From Kitasatospora sp. NA04385 (GTDB taxonomy: Bacteria > Actinomycetota > Actinomycetes > Streptomycetales > Streptomycetaceae): DNA of 64,000 nucleotides. Positions 10,511-22,827 of the stretch are shown here, piece by piece. The stretch spans positions 6,015,001 to 6,079,000 of the forward strand of contig NZ_CP054919.1 in the NCBI RefSeq assembly GCF_013364235.1, written 5' to 3'. Each line of letters begins with the position of its first letter. The first letter of the stretch is position 1. Below the pieces are notes generated by a model. The model had not been told where the DNA came from, searched no databases, and saw only the letters and a program-made list of their open reading frames with translations. The translations under genes were made by a program, and so were the position numbers.

Positions 10511-10724
10511 GCCGTCCGTCCACGCGGGCGTCCCGGCCGGTCCGGGCGTCGGGGCCGGGGCGGTTCCGGGCGGGGAGGCCGTCCGTACCGGCGTGCCCGA
10601 GGTGGACGAGGTGCTGGCCCGGCTGGGGGAGCCGGACGGGGCGGGGGCGGAGCAGTGGGCCGAGGTGTACGAAGATGTCCATGCGCGGCTCGCCGCGACC
10701 CTCGCGGCGCTGGACCGCGGGTGA
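10503..10724 (+). CDS. small conserved hypothetical protein upstream of tlyA
   Basis: 73 residues. The GTG at 10503 overlaps the stop of the preceding ORF (GTGAGTGA), indicating translational coupling. The N-terminal 25 residues are Gly/Val/Ala-rich. The C-terminal half (VPEVDEVLARLGEPDGAGAE, then YEDVHARLAATLAALDRG) is a clear amphipathic helical module. A short protein of this kind commonly sits before tlyA in streptomycetes. The function is unknown. Confidence 0.75.
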   Translation: MSEPSVHAGVPAGPGVGAGAVPGGEAVRTGVPEVDEVLARLGEPDGAGAEQWAEVYEDVHARLAATLAALDRG

Positions 10725-10754
10725 GGACCGTCCGATGTGGGAGCTGACGTAGCA

Positions 10755-11567
10755 GTGGCAGTGGCACGACGCCGTCTGGACGCGGAGCTGGTGCGCCGCA
10801 AGCTGGCCCGTTCGCGGGAGCACGCGAGCGAGTTGATCGCGGCGGGCCGGGTGACGGTGGGCGGGACGGTGGCGACGAAGCCCGCGACGCAGGTGGAGAC
10901 CGCGGCCGCGGTGGTGGTCGCCAAGGACGACGCGGACCCGGACTACGTGTCGCGCGGCGGGCACAAGCTGGCGGGCGCGTTCGCGGCGTTCGTGCCGCAG
11001 GGCCTGGTGGTGGCGGGCCGCCGGGCGCTGGACGCGGGCGCGTCCACCGGCGGGTTCACCGACGTGCTGCTGCGCGCGGGCGCGGCGCACGTGCTGGCGG
11101 TGGACGTCGGCTACGGGCAGCTGGCCTGGTCGCTGCAGAGCGACGGGCGGGTGACGGTGATGGACCGCACCAACGTGCGGGAGCTGACGCCGGAGCTGAT
11201 CGGCGGCGAGCCGGTCGACCTGGTGGTGGGCGACCTGTCGTTCATCTCGCTGGGCCTGGTGCTGCCGGCCCTGGCGGGCTGCGCGGCGCCGGACGCGGAC
11301 CTGGTGCTGATGGTGAAGCCGCAGTTCGAGATCGGCAAGGAGCGCCTCGGCTCGGGCGGGGTGGTGCGGTCGCCGGAGCTGCGGGCCGAGACGATCCGGC
11401 AGGTCGCGGGGCAGGCGTGGGCCGCGGGCCTGGGCGTGCGGGCGGTGGCGGCGTCGCCGCTGCCGGGGCCGTCGGGGAACGTGGAGTACTTCCTGTGGCT
11501 GCGCCGGGATGCGGAGCCGCTGGATCCGGCGGCGGCGGACCGGGCCGTGGCCGAGGGGCCCCAGTAG
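10755..11567 (+). CDS. tlyA: TlyA family rRNA (cytidine-2'-O)-methyltransferase
   Basis: 270 residues. TlyA 2'-O-methylates cytidines in 16S and 23S rRNA and influences capreomycin sensitivity in mycobacteria. An S4 RNA-binding domain occupies residues about 1-65 (LDAELVRRKLARSREHASELIAAGRVTV), followed by an FtsJ/Rossmann methyltransferase with DAGASTGGFTDVLL as the AdoMet loop, VVGDLSFISLGLVLP, and LMVKPQFEIGKERL containing the catalytic-type lysine. The start is uncertain: GTG at 10755 is 11 bases after GGGAG, GTG at 10761 would give MARRRLDAEL as in homologues, and a GTG at 10737 is less likely. It is probably in one operon with the upstream small gene and nadK. Confidence 0.92.
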   Translation: MAVARRRLDAELVRRKLARSREHASELIAAGRVTVGGTVATKPATQVETAAAVVVAKDDADPDYVSRGGHKLAGAFAAFVPQGLVVAGRRALDAGASTGGFTDVLLRAGAAHVLAVDVGYGQLAWSLQSDGRVTVMDRTNVRELTPELIGGEPVDLVVGDLSFISLGLVLPALAGCAAPDADLVLMVKPQFEIGKERLGSGGVVRSPELRAETIRQVAGQAWAAGLGVRAVAASPLPGPSGNVEYFLWLRRDAEPLDPAAADRAVAEGPQ

Positions 11568-11658
11568 GGTACTTGGCAGGCGTCCGGGCGTTGCGCAGAC
11601 TGGCAGGCCGTGGCCGGGCCGCGGTGGCCCGGCGGGCGTAGGGAGAGGGCAGCGGGTA

Positions 11659-12561
11659 ATGAGCGATCGTCGTACGGTCTTCCTGATCGCGCACACCGGC
11701 CGGGAGGCGGCCCTGCGCAGCGTGGAGGGCCTGGTGGACGGCCTGCTGCGGGCGGGGATCCGGATCCGGCTGCTGGAGGCGGAGGCGGTGGGCCTGGACC
11801 TGCCGGACGGGGTGGAGCTGGTGCCCGGCGGGCACGGCGCGGCGGACGGCTGCGAGCTGATCCTGGTCGCGGGCGGGGACGGCACGCTGCTGCGCGGCGC
11901 CGAACTGGCCCGCGAGTCGGGGCTGCCGATGCTCGGGATCAACCTGGGCCGGGTGGGCTTCCTCGCCGAGGCGGAGCGCGACGACCTGGCGACCGTGGTG
12001 GAGCGGGTGGTGGCCGCCGACTACGAGGTCGAGGAGCGGATGACCGTCGACGTGCTGGTGCGCACCAACGGTGACGTGCTGCACGAGGACTGGGCGCTGA
12101 ACGAGGCCTCGGTGGAGAAGGCCGCCCGGGAGCGGCTGCTGGAGGTGGTCACCGAGGTGGACGGCCGCCCGGTGTCGAACTTCGGCTGCGACGGGGTGGT
12201 GCTGTCCACGCCGACGGGTTCCACGGCGTACGCGTTCTCCGGCGGCGGCCCGGTGGTGTGGCCGGAGGTGGAGGCGCTGCTGATGGTGCCGATCAGCGCG
12301 CACGCGCTGTTCGCCCGCCCGCTGGTGACCTCGCCGGACTCGGTGCTGGCGGTGGAGCTGCAGCCGAAGACCCAGCACGGGGTGCTGTGGTGCGACGGCC
12401 GCCGCTCGGCCGAACTCCCGCCCGGGGCCCGGGTGGAGGTCCGCCGGGGCAAGACCCCGGTGCGCCTGGCCCGGCTGCACCGGGCCCCGTTCACCGACCG
12501 GCTGGTGGCCAAGTTCGCGCTGCCGGTGACGGGTTGGCGCGGGCGCTCGGAGAACTGCTGA
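11659..12561 (+). CDS. nadK: NAD kinase
   Basis: 300 residues, ATG after GGGAGAGGGC. It phosphorylates NAD to NADP. It shows the GGDGTLLRGAEL motif near residue 74, followed by NLGRVGFLAE, and the conserved STPTGSTAYAFSGGGPVVWP segment with VPISAHALFARPLV. Length matches the family. It lies 91 bases after tlyA, in the order tlyA-nadK that commonly precedes recN in actinobacteria. Here recN is separated from nadK by the MocR/YczE pair. Confidence 0.96.
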   Translation: MSDRRTVFLIAHTGREAALRSVEGLVDGLLRAGIRIRLLEAEAVGLDLPDGVELVPGGHGAADGCELILVAGGDGTLLRGAELARESGLPMLGINLGRVGFLAEAERDDLATVVERVVAADYEVEERMTVDVLVRTNGDVLHEDWALNEASVEKAARERLLEVVTEVDGRPVSNFGCDGVVLSTPTGSTAYAFSGGGPVVWPEVEALLMVPISAHALFARPLVTSPDSVLAVELQPKTQHGVLWCDGRRSAELPPGARVEVRRGKTPVRLARLHRAPFTDRLVAKFALPVTGWRGRSENC

Positions 12562-12585
12562 CCCCGCACCGGGACTGACGCCCGC

Positions 12586-14058
12586 TCAGAGCGCGGCGGG
12601 CGCCTGGTCCCCGCCGGAGCGGCGTTCGGTGCGGGCCAGCTCGGCGGCCCCGGCGATCCGCCGCAGCGCGTCGGGGACGTGCGCGGCGGGCAGGGTCAGC
12701 GGCAGCCGCAGGTGCTCCTCGAAGGCGCCGTCGACGCCGAAGCGGGCACCGGAGGCGATCCGGACGCCGGTCCGCTCGCCGGCCCGGGCCAGCGCGGTGG
12801 CGGGCAGCCCCGGGGTGGCCGCCCACAGGGCGAGGCCGCCGGGCGGCAGGGCGAAGCGCCAGCCGGGGAAGTGCCGGGGCAGCTCGCGGGCGAACGCCTC
12901 GGCGGTGGCCCGCAGCCGCGCGTGCCGCTCGGCCCGGACGGCGGGCAGGTGCTCGGTCAGCAGCCGGGCCGCGATCAGCTGCTCCAGGACGGGCGTGCCC
13001 AGGTCGTACAGCGCCCGGTCGGCGGCCAGCTTCCGCACCAGGGACGGCTGGGCGCGCAGCCAGCCGATCCGCAGGCCGGGCCAGAGGATCTTGCCGGCCG
13101 AGCCGACGGTGATCACCTGGGCGTCCCGGTCGAGCGCGGCCAGCGGCCGGGGCAGGTCCCGGTCGGCGACGTCCCAGCCGAGTTCGGCGCAGGTCTCGTC
13201 GGCGATCACGGCGGTGCCGGCCGCCCGGGCGTGGGCGAGCAGGGCGCGGCGCTGCTCCTCGTCGACCAGCGCGCCGGTGGGGTTCTGGAAGTCGGGGATG
13301 ACGGAGGCCAGCCGGGGCGCCGCGCCGCGCAGCACCCGCTGCCACTGGGCGAGGTCCCAGCTGGTGCGCCCGGCCCCGTCCTCGGTCAGCGGGACGGGCA
13401 CCAGGCGGGCGCCGGCCCGCTCCAGGGCGCGCAGCGTGTTGGCGTAGCTGGGGGCCTCGACGGCGACCCGGTCGCCGCGGGTCAGCAGCGCCTGGTGGGC
13501 CAGGTGCAGGGCGCTCATCGCCCCGGTGGTGACCAGGACCTGTTCGGGGCCGGTGGGCAGGCCGCGCTCGGTGTACCGGCGGGCGACGGCCTCGCGCAGC
13601 GCGGGCAGCCCGGTCGGGTAGTTGCCGTGCCCGGCGGTGTACGCGGGCAGTTGGGCGAGGGCGTGCGCGGCCGCCTCGGCGAGCTGCTCGGGGGCGGTGG
13701 GCGCGGCCAGGCCCAGGTCGAGGACGGCGTCCTGGTCGGGGGAGACGGGGTGCAGCGCGTCGGCGGGCGGGCGGGTGCCCTCGGGCAGGGCCGTCCAGGA
13801 GCCGGCGCCGCGCCGCGAGCGCAGGTAGCCGTCCGCGCGCAGCGCCTCGTACGCGGCGGCGACGGTGGTGCGGGAGAGGTGCAGCTCGGCGGCGAGTTCG
13901 CGCTCGGCGGGCAGCCGGGTGCCGACCGGCAGGCGGCCGTCGGCGACCAGCCGGGAGACCTGGGCGGCCAGCGCCCGGTAGGCGGGGCGGCGGCCGTCCC
14001 CGGCGGGCAGCTGGCGGGCGAGGGCGTGCGGGGTGAGCGTGCTGTGCCACTCGGACAT
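12586..14058 (-). CDS. MocR-type regulator (GntR HTH fused to PLP-dependent aminotransferase domain)
   Basis: 490 residues. The N-terminal winged helix (residues about 25-90: YRALAAQVSRLVADGRLPVG, then RTTVAAAYEALRADGYL) is GntR type. Residues about 120-480 have the fold-type I aminotransferase pattern with VTTGAMSALHLAHQAL, a DETCAELGWD-type aspartate region, and the PLP lysine in SAGKILWPGLRIGWL. MocR proteins act as regulators rather than enzymes, often responding to PLP or amines. It diverges from a YczE-type membrane protein gene, a pairing seen repeatedly for MocR regulators, and probably controls that gene and itself. Confidence 0.93.
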   Translation of the reverse strand: MSEWHSTLTPHALARQLPAGDGRRPAYRALAAQVSRLVADGRLPVGTRLPAERELAAELHLSRTTVAAAYEALRADGYLRSRRGAGSWTALPEGTRPPADALHPVSPDQDAVLDLGLAAPTAPEQLAEAAAHALAQLPAYTAGHGNYPTGLPALREAVARRYTERGLPTGPEQVLVTTGAMSALHLAHQALLTRGDRVAVEAPSYANTLRALERAGARLVPVPLTEDGAGRTSWDLAQWQRVLRGAAPRLASVIPDFQNPTGALVDEEQRRALLAHARAAGTAVIADETCAELGWDVADRDLPRPLAALDRDAQVITVGSAGKILWPGLRIGWLRAQPSLVRKLAADRALYDLGTPVLEQLIAARLLTEHLPAVRAERHARLRATAEAFARELPRHFPGWRFALPPGGLALWAATPGLPATALARAGERTGVRIASGARFGVDGAFEEHLRLPLTLPAAHVPDALRRIAGAAELARTERRSGGDQAPAAL

Positions 14059-14083
14059 CGCGAATCAGTCCACCTGGTTCGGA

Positions 14084-14121
14084 TTGGCCCTTTCGGGGTG
14101 CGTTTTGGCCTCCCCATAGTG
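14084..14121 (+). promoter_or_regulatory. candidate MocR operator and yczE promoter
   Basis: Two direct TTGGCC repeats at 14084-14089 and 14105-14110 are 21 bp apart, two helical turns, as expected for dimeric MocR proteins. A possible -10 (CATAGT, about 14115-14120) follows for the rightward gene. This is read from pattern and gene context only. Confidence 0.4.
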
Positions 14122-14172
14122 GCGTGCAGTGCCGGAGAACGGCAAGCACCGCACCGAGAAGAGGTCCACCCG

Positions 14173-14856
14173 ATGGCGGCCGTCCTGACCCCGTCCCTGC
14201 TCCCGACCCGCACCGGCACGCCCCGCCGCCTACCCCGCCGGCTCCTGCAGCTCGCCGTCGGCCTGGTGCTCTACGGCGTCTCGATGGGCCTGGTGCTGCG
14301 TTCCGCGCTCGGCGGCAACCCGTGGGACGTCCTCCACCAGGGCCTGGCCCGGCACCTGCGCCTCAGCGTCGGCGCCTGGGTGACGCTGGTCGGCGTGCTG
14401 GTCCTGCTGCTGTGGATCCCGCTGCGCCAGAAGCCCGGCGTCGGCACCGTCGGCAACGTGCTCGTCCTCGGCGCGGCCATGGACGCCACCCTCTCCCTCG
14501 TCCCCCACCTGCACTCCCTCGCCGTCCGCGTCCCGCTGCTGGCCGCCGGCATCCTCCTCAACGCCGTCGCCACCGGCCTGTACATCGGCGCCCGCCTCGG
14601 CCCCGGCCCCCGCGACGGCCTGATGACCGGCCTGCACCGGCGCACCGGCCGCTCCGTCCGGCTGATCCGCACCGGCATCGAGCTGACCGTCCTGACCGCC
14701 GGCATCGCCCTCGGCGGCACCTACGGCCTCGGCACGCTCGCCTACGCGCTGGCCATCGGCCCGCTGGTGCAGTTCCTCCTGCCGCGGCTCACCGTCCCGG
14801 CCTCGCCGTTCCCCGAGCCCCTGACGGGGCCGGAGGCCCGCGCCACTCAGGGGTGA
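14173..14856 (+). CDS. YczE/YyaS/YitT-type integral membrane protein
   Basis: 227 residues, ATG preceded by GAGAAGAGGTCC. Five or six hydrophobic segments are visible at about residues 22-44, 58-78, 88-108, 113-140 and 163-205. A GNPWDVLHQGLARHL motif after the first segment and GPRDGLMTGLHRRTGRSVRLIRT in the fourth loop are typical of YczE-like proteins. The family is uncharacterised and thought to be transporter-like. Its divergent neighbour is a MocR regulator, so an amine, amino acid or vitamin B6-related substrate is a reasonable guess but unproven. Confidence 0.88.
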   Translation: MAAVLTPSLLPTRTGTPRRLPRRLLQLAVGLVLYGVSMGLVLRSALGGNPWDVLHQGLARHLRLSVGAWVTLVGVLVLLLWIPLRQKPGVGTVGNVLVLGAAMDATLSLVPHLHSLAVRVPLLAAGILLNAVATGLYIGARLGPGPRDGLMTGLHRRTGRSVRLIRTGIELTVLTAGIALGGTYGLGTLAYALAIGPLVQFLLPRLTVPASPFPEPLTGPEARATQG

Positions 14857-14907
14857 AAGGGGGGCGGTCGTCGCAAAGCGACGGTGGAACCTCGTAAGGT
14901 CGTCTCC

Positions 14908-16653
14908 GTGTTGGACGAGATGCGGATACGGGATCTGGGTGTCATCGACGATGCGGTGGTCGAGCTCGCCCCCGGCTTCACCGCCGTCACGGGCGAGACC
15001 GGTGCGGGCAAGACCATGGTGGTGACCAGCCTGGGCCTGCTGCTCGGCGGCCGGGCCGACCCGGCGCTGGTGCGCAACGGCTCCGAACGGGCGGTGGTGG
15101 AGGGCCGGTTGACGCTCGACCCGGCCTCGCCGGTGGTGGCGCGGGCGCTGGAGGCGGGCGCGGAGCTGGACGACGGCGAGCTGCTGGTCAGCCGCACCGT
15201 CTCCGCCGAGGGCCGCTCCCGGGCGCACGTCGGCGGCCGCTCGGTGCCGGTCGGGCTGCTCGCCGAGCTCGGCGAGGACCTGATCGCCGTGCACGGCCAG
15301 ACCGACCAGCAGCGCCTGCTGCGCCCGTCCCGGCAGCGCGGCGCGCTGGACCGGTACGCGGGCGAGGCCGTCGCCGAGCCGCTGGCCCGCTACCGGCTGG
15401 TGTACCGGGAGCTGCGGGAGGTCTCCGCGACGCTGGAGGAGCTGACCACCCGGGCCCGGGAGCGGGCCCAGGAGGCCGACCTGCTGCGCTTCGGGCTGGA
15501 GGAGGTCGCCGCCGCCGAGCCGGTCGCCGGGGAGGACGCCGAGCTGGCGGTGGAGGCCGAGCGGCTGGGCCACGCCGACGCGCTGTCCTCCGCCGCGACG
15601 CTCGCGCACGCCGCCCTGGCCGGCGACCCCGCCGACCCGGAGGCCGTCGACGCGGGCACCCTGCTCGCCCAGGCCCGCCGCGCCGTCGACGCGGTGCGCC
15701 ACCACGACGAGCGCCTGGCGGCGCTGGCCGACCGGCTCGGCGAGTGCGGCTACCTGCTCGCCGACGTGGCCGGCGACCTCGCCGGGTACGCCGACGACCT
15801 GGACGCCGACCCGGTCCGGCTGGCCGCGGTCGAGGACCGCCGCAGCGTGCTGGGCCACCTGGTGCGCAAGTACGCGGGCGCGGAGGGCACCCTCGCCGAG
15901 GTGATCGACTGGGCCGAGAGCAGTTCGGCGCGGCTGCTGGAACTCGACGGGGACGACGAGCGGATCGACGAACTCGGCGCCCGGGAGACCGAGTTGCGCG
16001 CCCGGCTGGCCGACCTGGCGGCCGAGGTCTCGCGGGCCAGGCACGCCGCCGCCGACAAGTTCGCCGCCGCGGTCTCCGACGAACTCGCCGAACTCGCCAT
16101 GCCGCACGCCCGGGTGACGTTCGCGATCAGCCAGGTCGACGACCTGGCCGGCATCGAGCTGGAGGGCCGCAGCGTCGCCTACGGCCAGCACGGCGTCGAC
16201 GAGGTCGAGGTGCTGCTCGCCCCGCACCCCGGCGCCCAGCCCCGCCCGATCGCCAAGGGCGCCTCCGGCGGCGAGCTGTCGCGCGTCATGCTGGCCGTCG
16301 AGGTGGTGTTCGCGGGCGCCGACCCCGTCCCCACCTACCTGTTCGACGAGGTCGACGCGGGCGTCGGCGGCAAGGCCGCCGTCGAGATCGGCCGCCGGCT
16401 GGCCAAGCTCGCCCGCAGCGCGCAGGTCGTGGTGGTCACCCACCTCCCGCAGGTCGCCGCGTTCGCCGACCGGCACCTGGTGGTGGAGAAGACCAACGAC
16501 GGCACCGTCACCCGCAGCGGCGTCAAGACCCTCGACGACGAGCAGCGGGTGCGCGAACTCTCCCGGATGCTCGCCGGGTTGGAGGACTCCGAGCTCGGCC
16601 GCGCCCACGCCGAGGAGCTCCTGGAGGCCGCCCGGACGGCCCGGGCCCGCTGA
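14908..16653 (+). CDS. recN: DNA repair protein RecN
   Basis: 581 residues. The GTG at 14908 is chosen because AAGGT lies 8 bases upstream; ATG at 14920 would start MRIRDLGVIDD. RecN is an SMC-like ATPase acting in double-strand break repair. Walker A is GETGAGKT at residues 29-36. A long coiled-coil middle includes REVSATLEELTTRARERAQE. Near the C-terminus are the ABC signature KGASGGELSRVMLAVEVV and the Walker B segment TYLFDEVDAGVGG. It lies 51 bases after the YczE gene. Confidence 0.96.
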   Translation: MLDEMRIRDLGVIDDAVVELAPGFTAVTGETGAGKTMVVTSLGLLLGGRADPALVRNGSERAVVEGRLTLDPASPVVARALEAGAELDDGELLVSRTVSAEGRSRAHVGGRSVPVGLLAELGEDLIAVHGQTDQQRLLRPSRQRGALDRYAGEAVAEPLARYRLVYRELREVSATLEELTTRARERAQEADLLRFGLEEVAAAEPVAGEDAELAVEAERLGHADALSSAATLAHAALAGDPADPEAVDAGTLLAQARRAVDAVRHHDERLAALADRLGECGYLLADVAGDLAGYADDLDADPVRLAAVEDRRSVLGHLVRKYAGAEGTLAEVIDWAESSSARLLELDGDDERIDELGARETELRARLADLAAEVSRARHAAADKFAAAVSDELAELAMPHARVTFAISQVDDLAGIELEGRSVAYGQHGVDEVEVLLAPHPGAQPRPIAKGASGGELSRVMLAVEVVFAGADPVPTYLFDEVDAGVGGKAAVEIGRRLAKLARSAQVVVVTHLPQVAAFADRHLVVEKTNDGTVTRSGVKTLDDEQRVRELSRMLAGLEDSELGRAHAEELLEAARTARAR

Positions 16654-16778
16654 CCCGCCGGACGACCGGCACCGCCGCGGGCGACGCGCCAGCGGCGGTG
16701 CCGACTGTCCAAGAGGTGGACCGACCTGGCATGGTGGCGAGCGGACACCTGCTGACAACGAGTCGGAGCGAGACAGAC

Positions 16779-17939
16779 GTGGAGCATTCCGCCGCCCGGG
16801 CCGCCGCGGCCCCCCAGTTGCACGTGGTGCTGGTCCTGGCCGCCGCGACCGGCGGAATCGGCGCCCACGTGCGCTCCCTGACCCGGGGCCTGGTGGCGCA
16901 CGGCGTCGCGGTCACGGTCTGCGCGCCCGAGGGCACCGACCGGCTGTTCGGGTTCTCCGCGGCCGGGGCCCGGCTGCACACCGTCGACATCACCCCGACC
17001 TCCGGCGCCCGCAGCGACGCCACCGCGATCGGGGAGCTGCGCCGGGCCTTCACCGGCGCCGACATCGTGCACGCCCACGGCCTGCGGGCCGGCCTGCTGT
17101 CCGACCTGGCGCTGCGCACCGCCGGCCGCTTCCCCGGCATCCGCCCCCAGACGCCGCTGGTGGTCACCTCGCACCACGCGCTGCTCACCACCGGGCTCGA
17201 CCGCCGCCTGCAGCGCCTGATGGAGCGCCGGGTGGTGCGGGCCGCCGACCTGGTCCTCGGCGCCTCCTCCGACCTGGTCGCCCGGGCCCGCGAACTGGGC
17301 GCCACCGACGCCCGGCTGGGCCCGGTCGCGGCCCCGCCGATGCCGCCCGGCACCCTGGACCGGGACACCGCCCGCAAGGCGCTGCCCGGCGGCGACGACG
17401 GCCGCCCGGTGGTGCTGGCGATCGGCCGGCTCGTCCCGCAGAAGTGCTTCGGGCTGCTGCTGGACGCCGTCGGGCACTTCGCCGCGCCCGGCGCCCCGGC
17501 GCCGCGCGTCCTGCTGGCCGGGGACGGCCCCGAGCGGCAGGGCCTGGGCGAGCGGATCGCCGCCGAGCGGCTGCCGGTGGAGCTGCTCGGCTACCGCACC
17601 GACATCCCCGACCTGCTGGCCGCCGCCGACCTGGTGGTGCTCTCCTCCCGCTGGGAGGCCCGCTCGCTGGTCGCCCAGGAGGCGATGCGGGCCGGCGCCC
17701 CGGTGGTGGCCACCGCGGTGGGCGGCGTGCCCGAACTGGTCGGCGACGCCGCCGTGCTGGTCCCGTTCGCCGACCCGCGGGCGCTCGGCGGGGCCGTCCG
17801 CGAGCTGCTCGCCGACCCGGAGCGGCGCGCCGCGCTCGCCGCCGCCGGCCGGGCCCAGGCCCGCACCTGGCCGGACGAGGCGGCCACCGTCGCCCAGGTG
17901 CTGTCGATCTACGACGAGCTGGCGCAGCGCCGGGCCTGA
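16779..17939 (+). CDS. glycosyltransferase, GT4-like
   Basis: 386 residues from the GTG at 16779 (GGAG 10 bases upstream); an ATG at 16731 would add 16 residues. The N-terminal Rossmann part has LAAATGGIGAHVRSLTRGLVAHG, and the C-terminal part has LAIGRLVPQKCFGLLLDAVG and RWEARSLVAQEAMRAGAPVVATAVGGVPELVGD, the GT4 nucleotide-sugar region with the EX7E-type glutamates. The acceptor is unknown. It follows recN by 125 bases and ends 7 bases from the convergent GH15 gene. Confidence 0.9.
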   Translation: MEHSAARAAAAPQLHVVLVLAAATGGIGAHVRSLTRGLVAHGVAVTVCAPEGTDRLFGFSAAGARLHTVDITPTSGARSDATAIGELRRAFTGADIVHAHGLRAGLLSDLALRTAGRFPGIRPQTPLVVTSHHALLTTGLDRRLQRLMERRVVRAADLVLGASSDLVARARELGATDARLGPVAAPPMPPGTLDRDTARKALPGGDDGRPVVLAIGRLVPQKCFGLLLDAVGHFAAPGAPAPRVLLAGDGPERQGLGERIAAERLPVELLGYRTDIPDLLAAADLVVLSSRWEARSLVAQEAMRAGAPVVATAVGGVPELVGDAAVLVPFADPRALGGAVRELLADPERRAALAAAGRAQARTWPDEAATVAQVLSIYDELAQRRA

Positions 17940-17946
17940 GCCGCCG

Positions 17947-21887
<3,941 letters not shown>

Positions 21888-21908
21888 GCCGCTCCCCGGA
21901 GCGACCGA

Positions 21909-21937
21909 GCGCCCGCCGGGATCCTCCCGGCGGGCGC
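21909..21937 (+). terminator. pyrG terminator
   Basis: A 13-base perfect inverted repeat (GCGCCCGCCGGGA) with a 3-base loop, 22 bases after the pyrG stop. Confidence 0.85.
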
Positions 21938-22002
21938 TTCGGCGTGTCGCGGGGGCGGCGTCCGGTAGATTGTGTCTATCTGACGAGAAGGGGTGGTGCC
22001 CG

Positions 22003-22623
22003 GTGTCCGGGATTCACGACACGGCCGAGGAGTGGGACGTCCGGGACGGGCACACGCCCTTCCGCGGCAAGGTGACGGGCGTGCGCAGCGAGCAGGTCAG
22101 GATGCCCGACGGCGTCTGGGCGCAGCGCGACTACCAACTGCACCCCGGGTCGGTCGCGGTGCTCGCCCTCGACGAGCAGGACCGCGTGCTGACCCTGCGC
22201 CAGTACCGGCACCCCGTCCGGCACCGGCTCTGGGAGCTGCCGGCGGGGCTGCTCGACGTGCCCGGCGAGAACCCGCTGCACGCGGCGCAGCGGGAGCTCT
22301 TCGAGGAGGCCCACGGCAAGGCCGGGCAGTGGCGCGTCCTGGTCGACTTCTTCACCTCCCCGGGCGGCAGCGACGAGGCGGTGCGGCTGTTCCTGGCGAC
22401 GGAGCTCTCCGAGGCCGAGGAGGAGCGCTACGCGGCGCACGGCGAGGAGCTGGAGATCGAGGCGGCCTGGGTGCCCCGGGCGGAACTGGTCCGGCTGATC
22501 CTGGCCGGCGAGCTCCACAACCCGACCCTGGTCACCGGCGTCCTCGCCCTCACCGCGGCCCTGCCGGGCGGCCTCGACGCACTGCGACCCGCGGACGCGG
22601 AGTGGCCGGCCCGACCGTACTAG
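22003..22623 (+). CDS. NUDIX hydrolase, ADP-ribose pyrophosphatase type
   Basis: 206 residues. The GTG at 22003 follows GAAGGGG by 9 bases; the longer in-frame start at 21970 has no such site. The NUDIX core is seen in LWELPAGLLDVPGENPLHAA followed by RELFEEA, a slightly divergent box in which the usual final Gly is His, as in actinobacterial ADP-ribose pyrophosphatases. DFFTSPGGSDEAVRLFLAT follows, a segment shared by that subfamily. It likely hydrolyses ADP-ribose or a related nucleotide sugar. It sits downstream of the pyrG terminator with its own promoter region. Confidence 0.9.
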   Translation: MSGIHDTAEEWDVRDGHTPFRGKVTGVRSEQVRMPDGVWAQRDYQLHPGSVAVLALDEQDRVLTLRQYRHPVRHRLWELPAGLLDVPGENPLHAAQRELFEEAHGKAGQWRVLVDFFTSPGGSDEAVRLFLATELSEAEEERYAAHGEELEIEAAWVPRAELVRLILAGELHNPTLVTGVLALTAALPGGLDALRPADAEWPARPY

Positions 22624-22827
22624 CGGGACCGCGGACGGCCCGCGCACCGGCAGCCCGCCCCTGCCTTCGCAGCGGCGGGCGCGGCGCAGCGGGTTGCGCC
22701 AGCAAGGTGATTCGGCCGTTGGTCATACCGGGGCGTCTCGGCGGGGCGGGGTGATCGAACTACGCTTCGCGGACAGGGCCCGGCGTGCGGGTCGGGTTCG
22801 CTGGGCGACGGGTCGGGAGTGGCGCGG

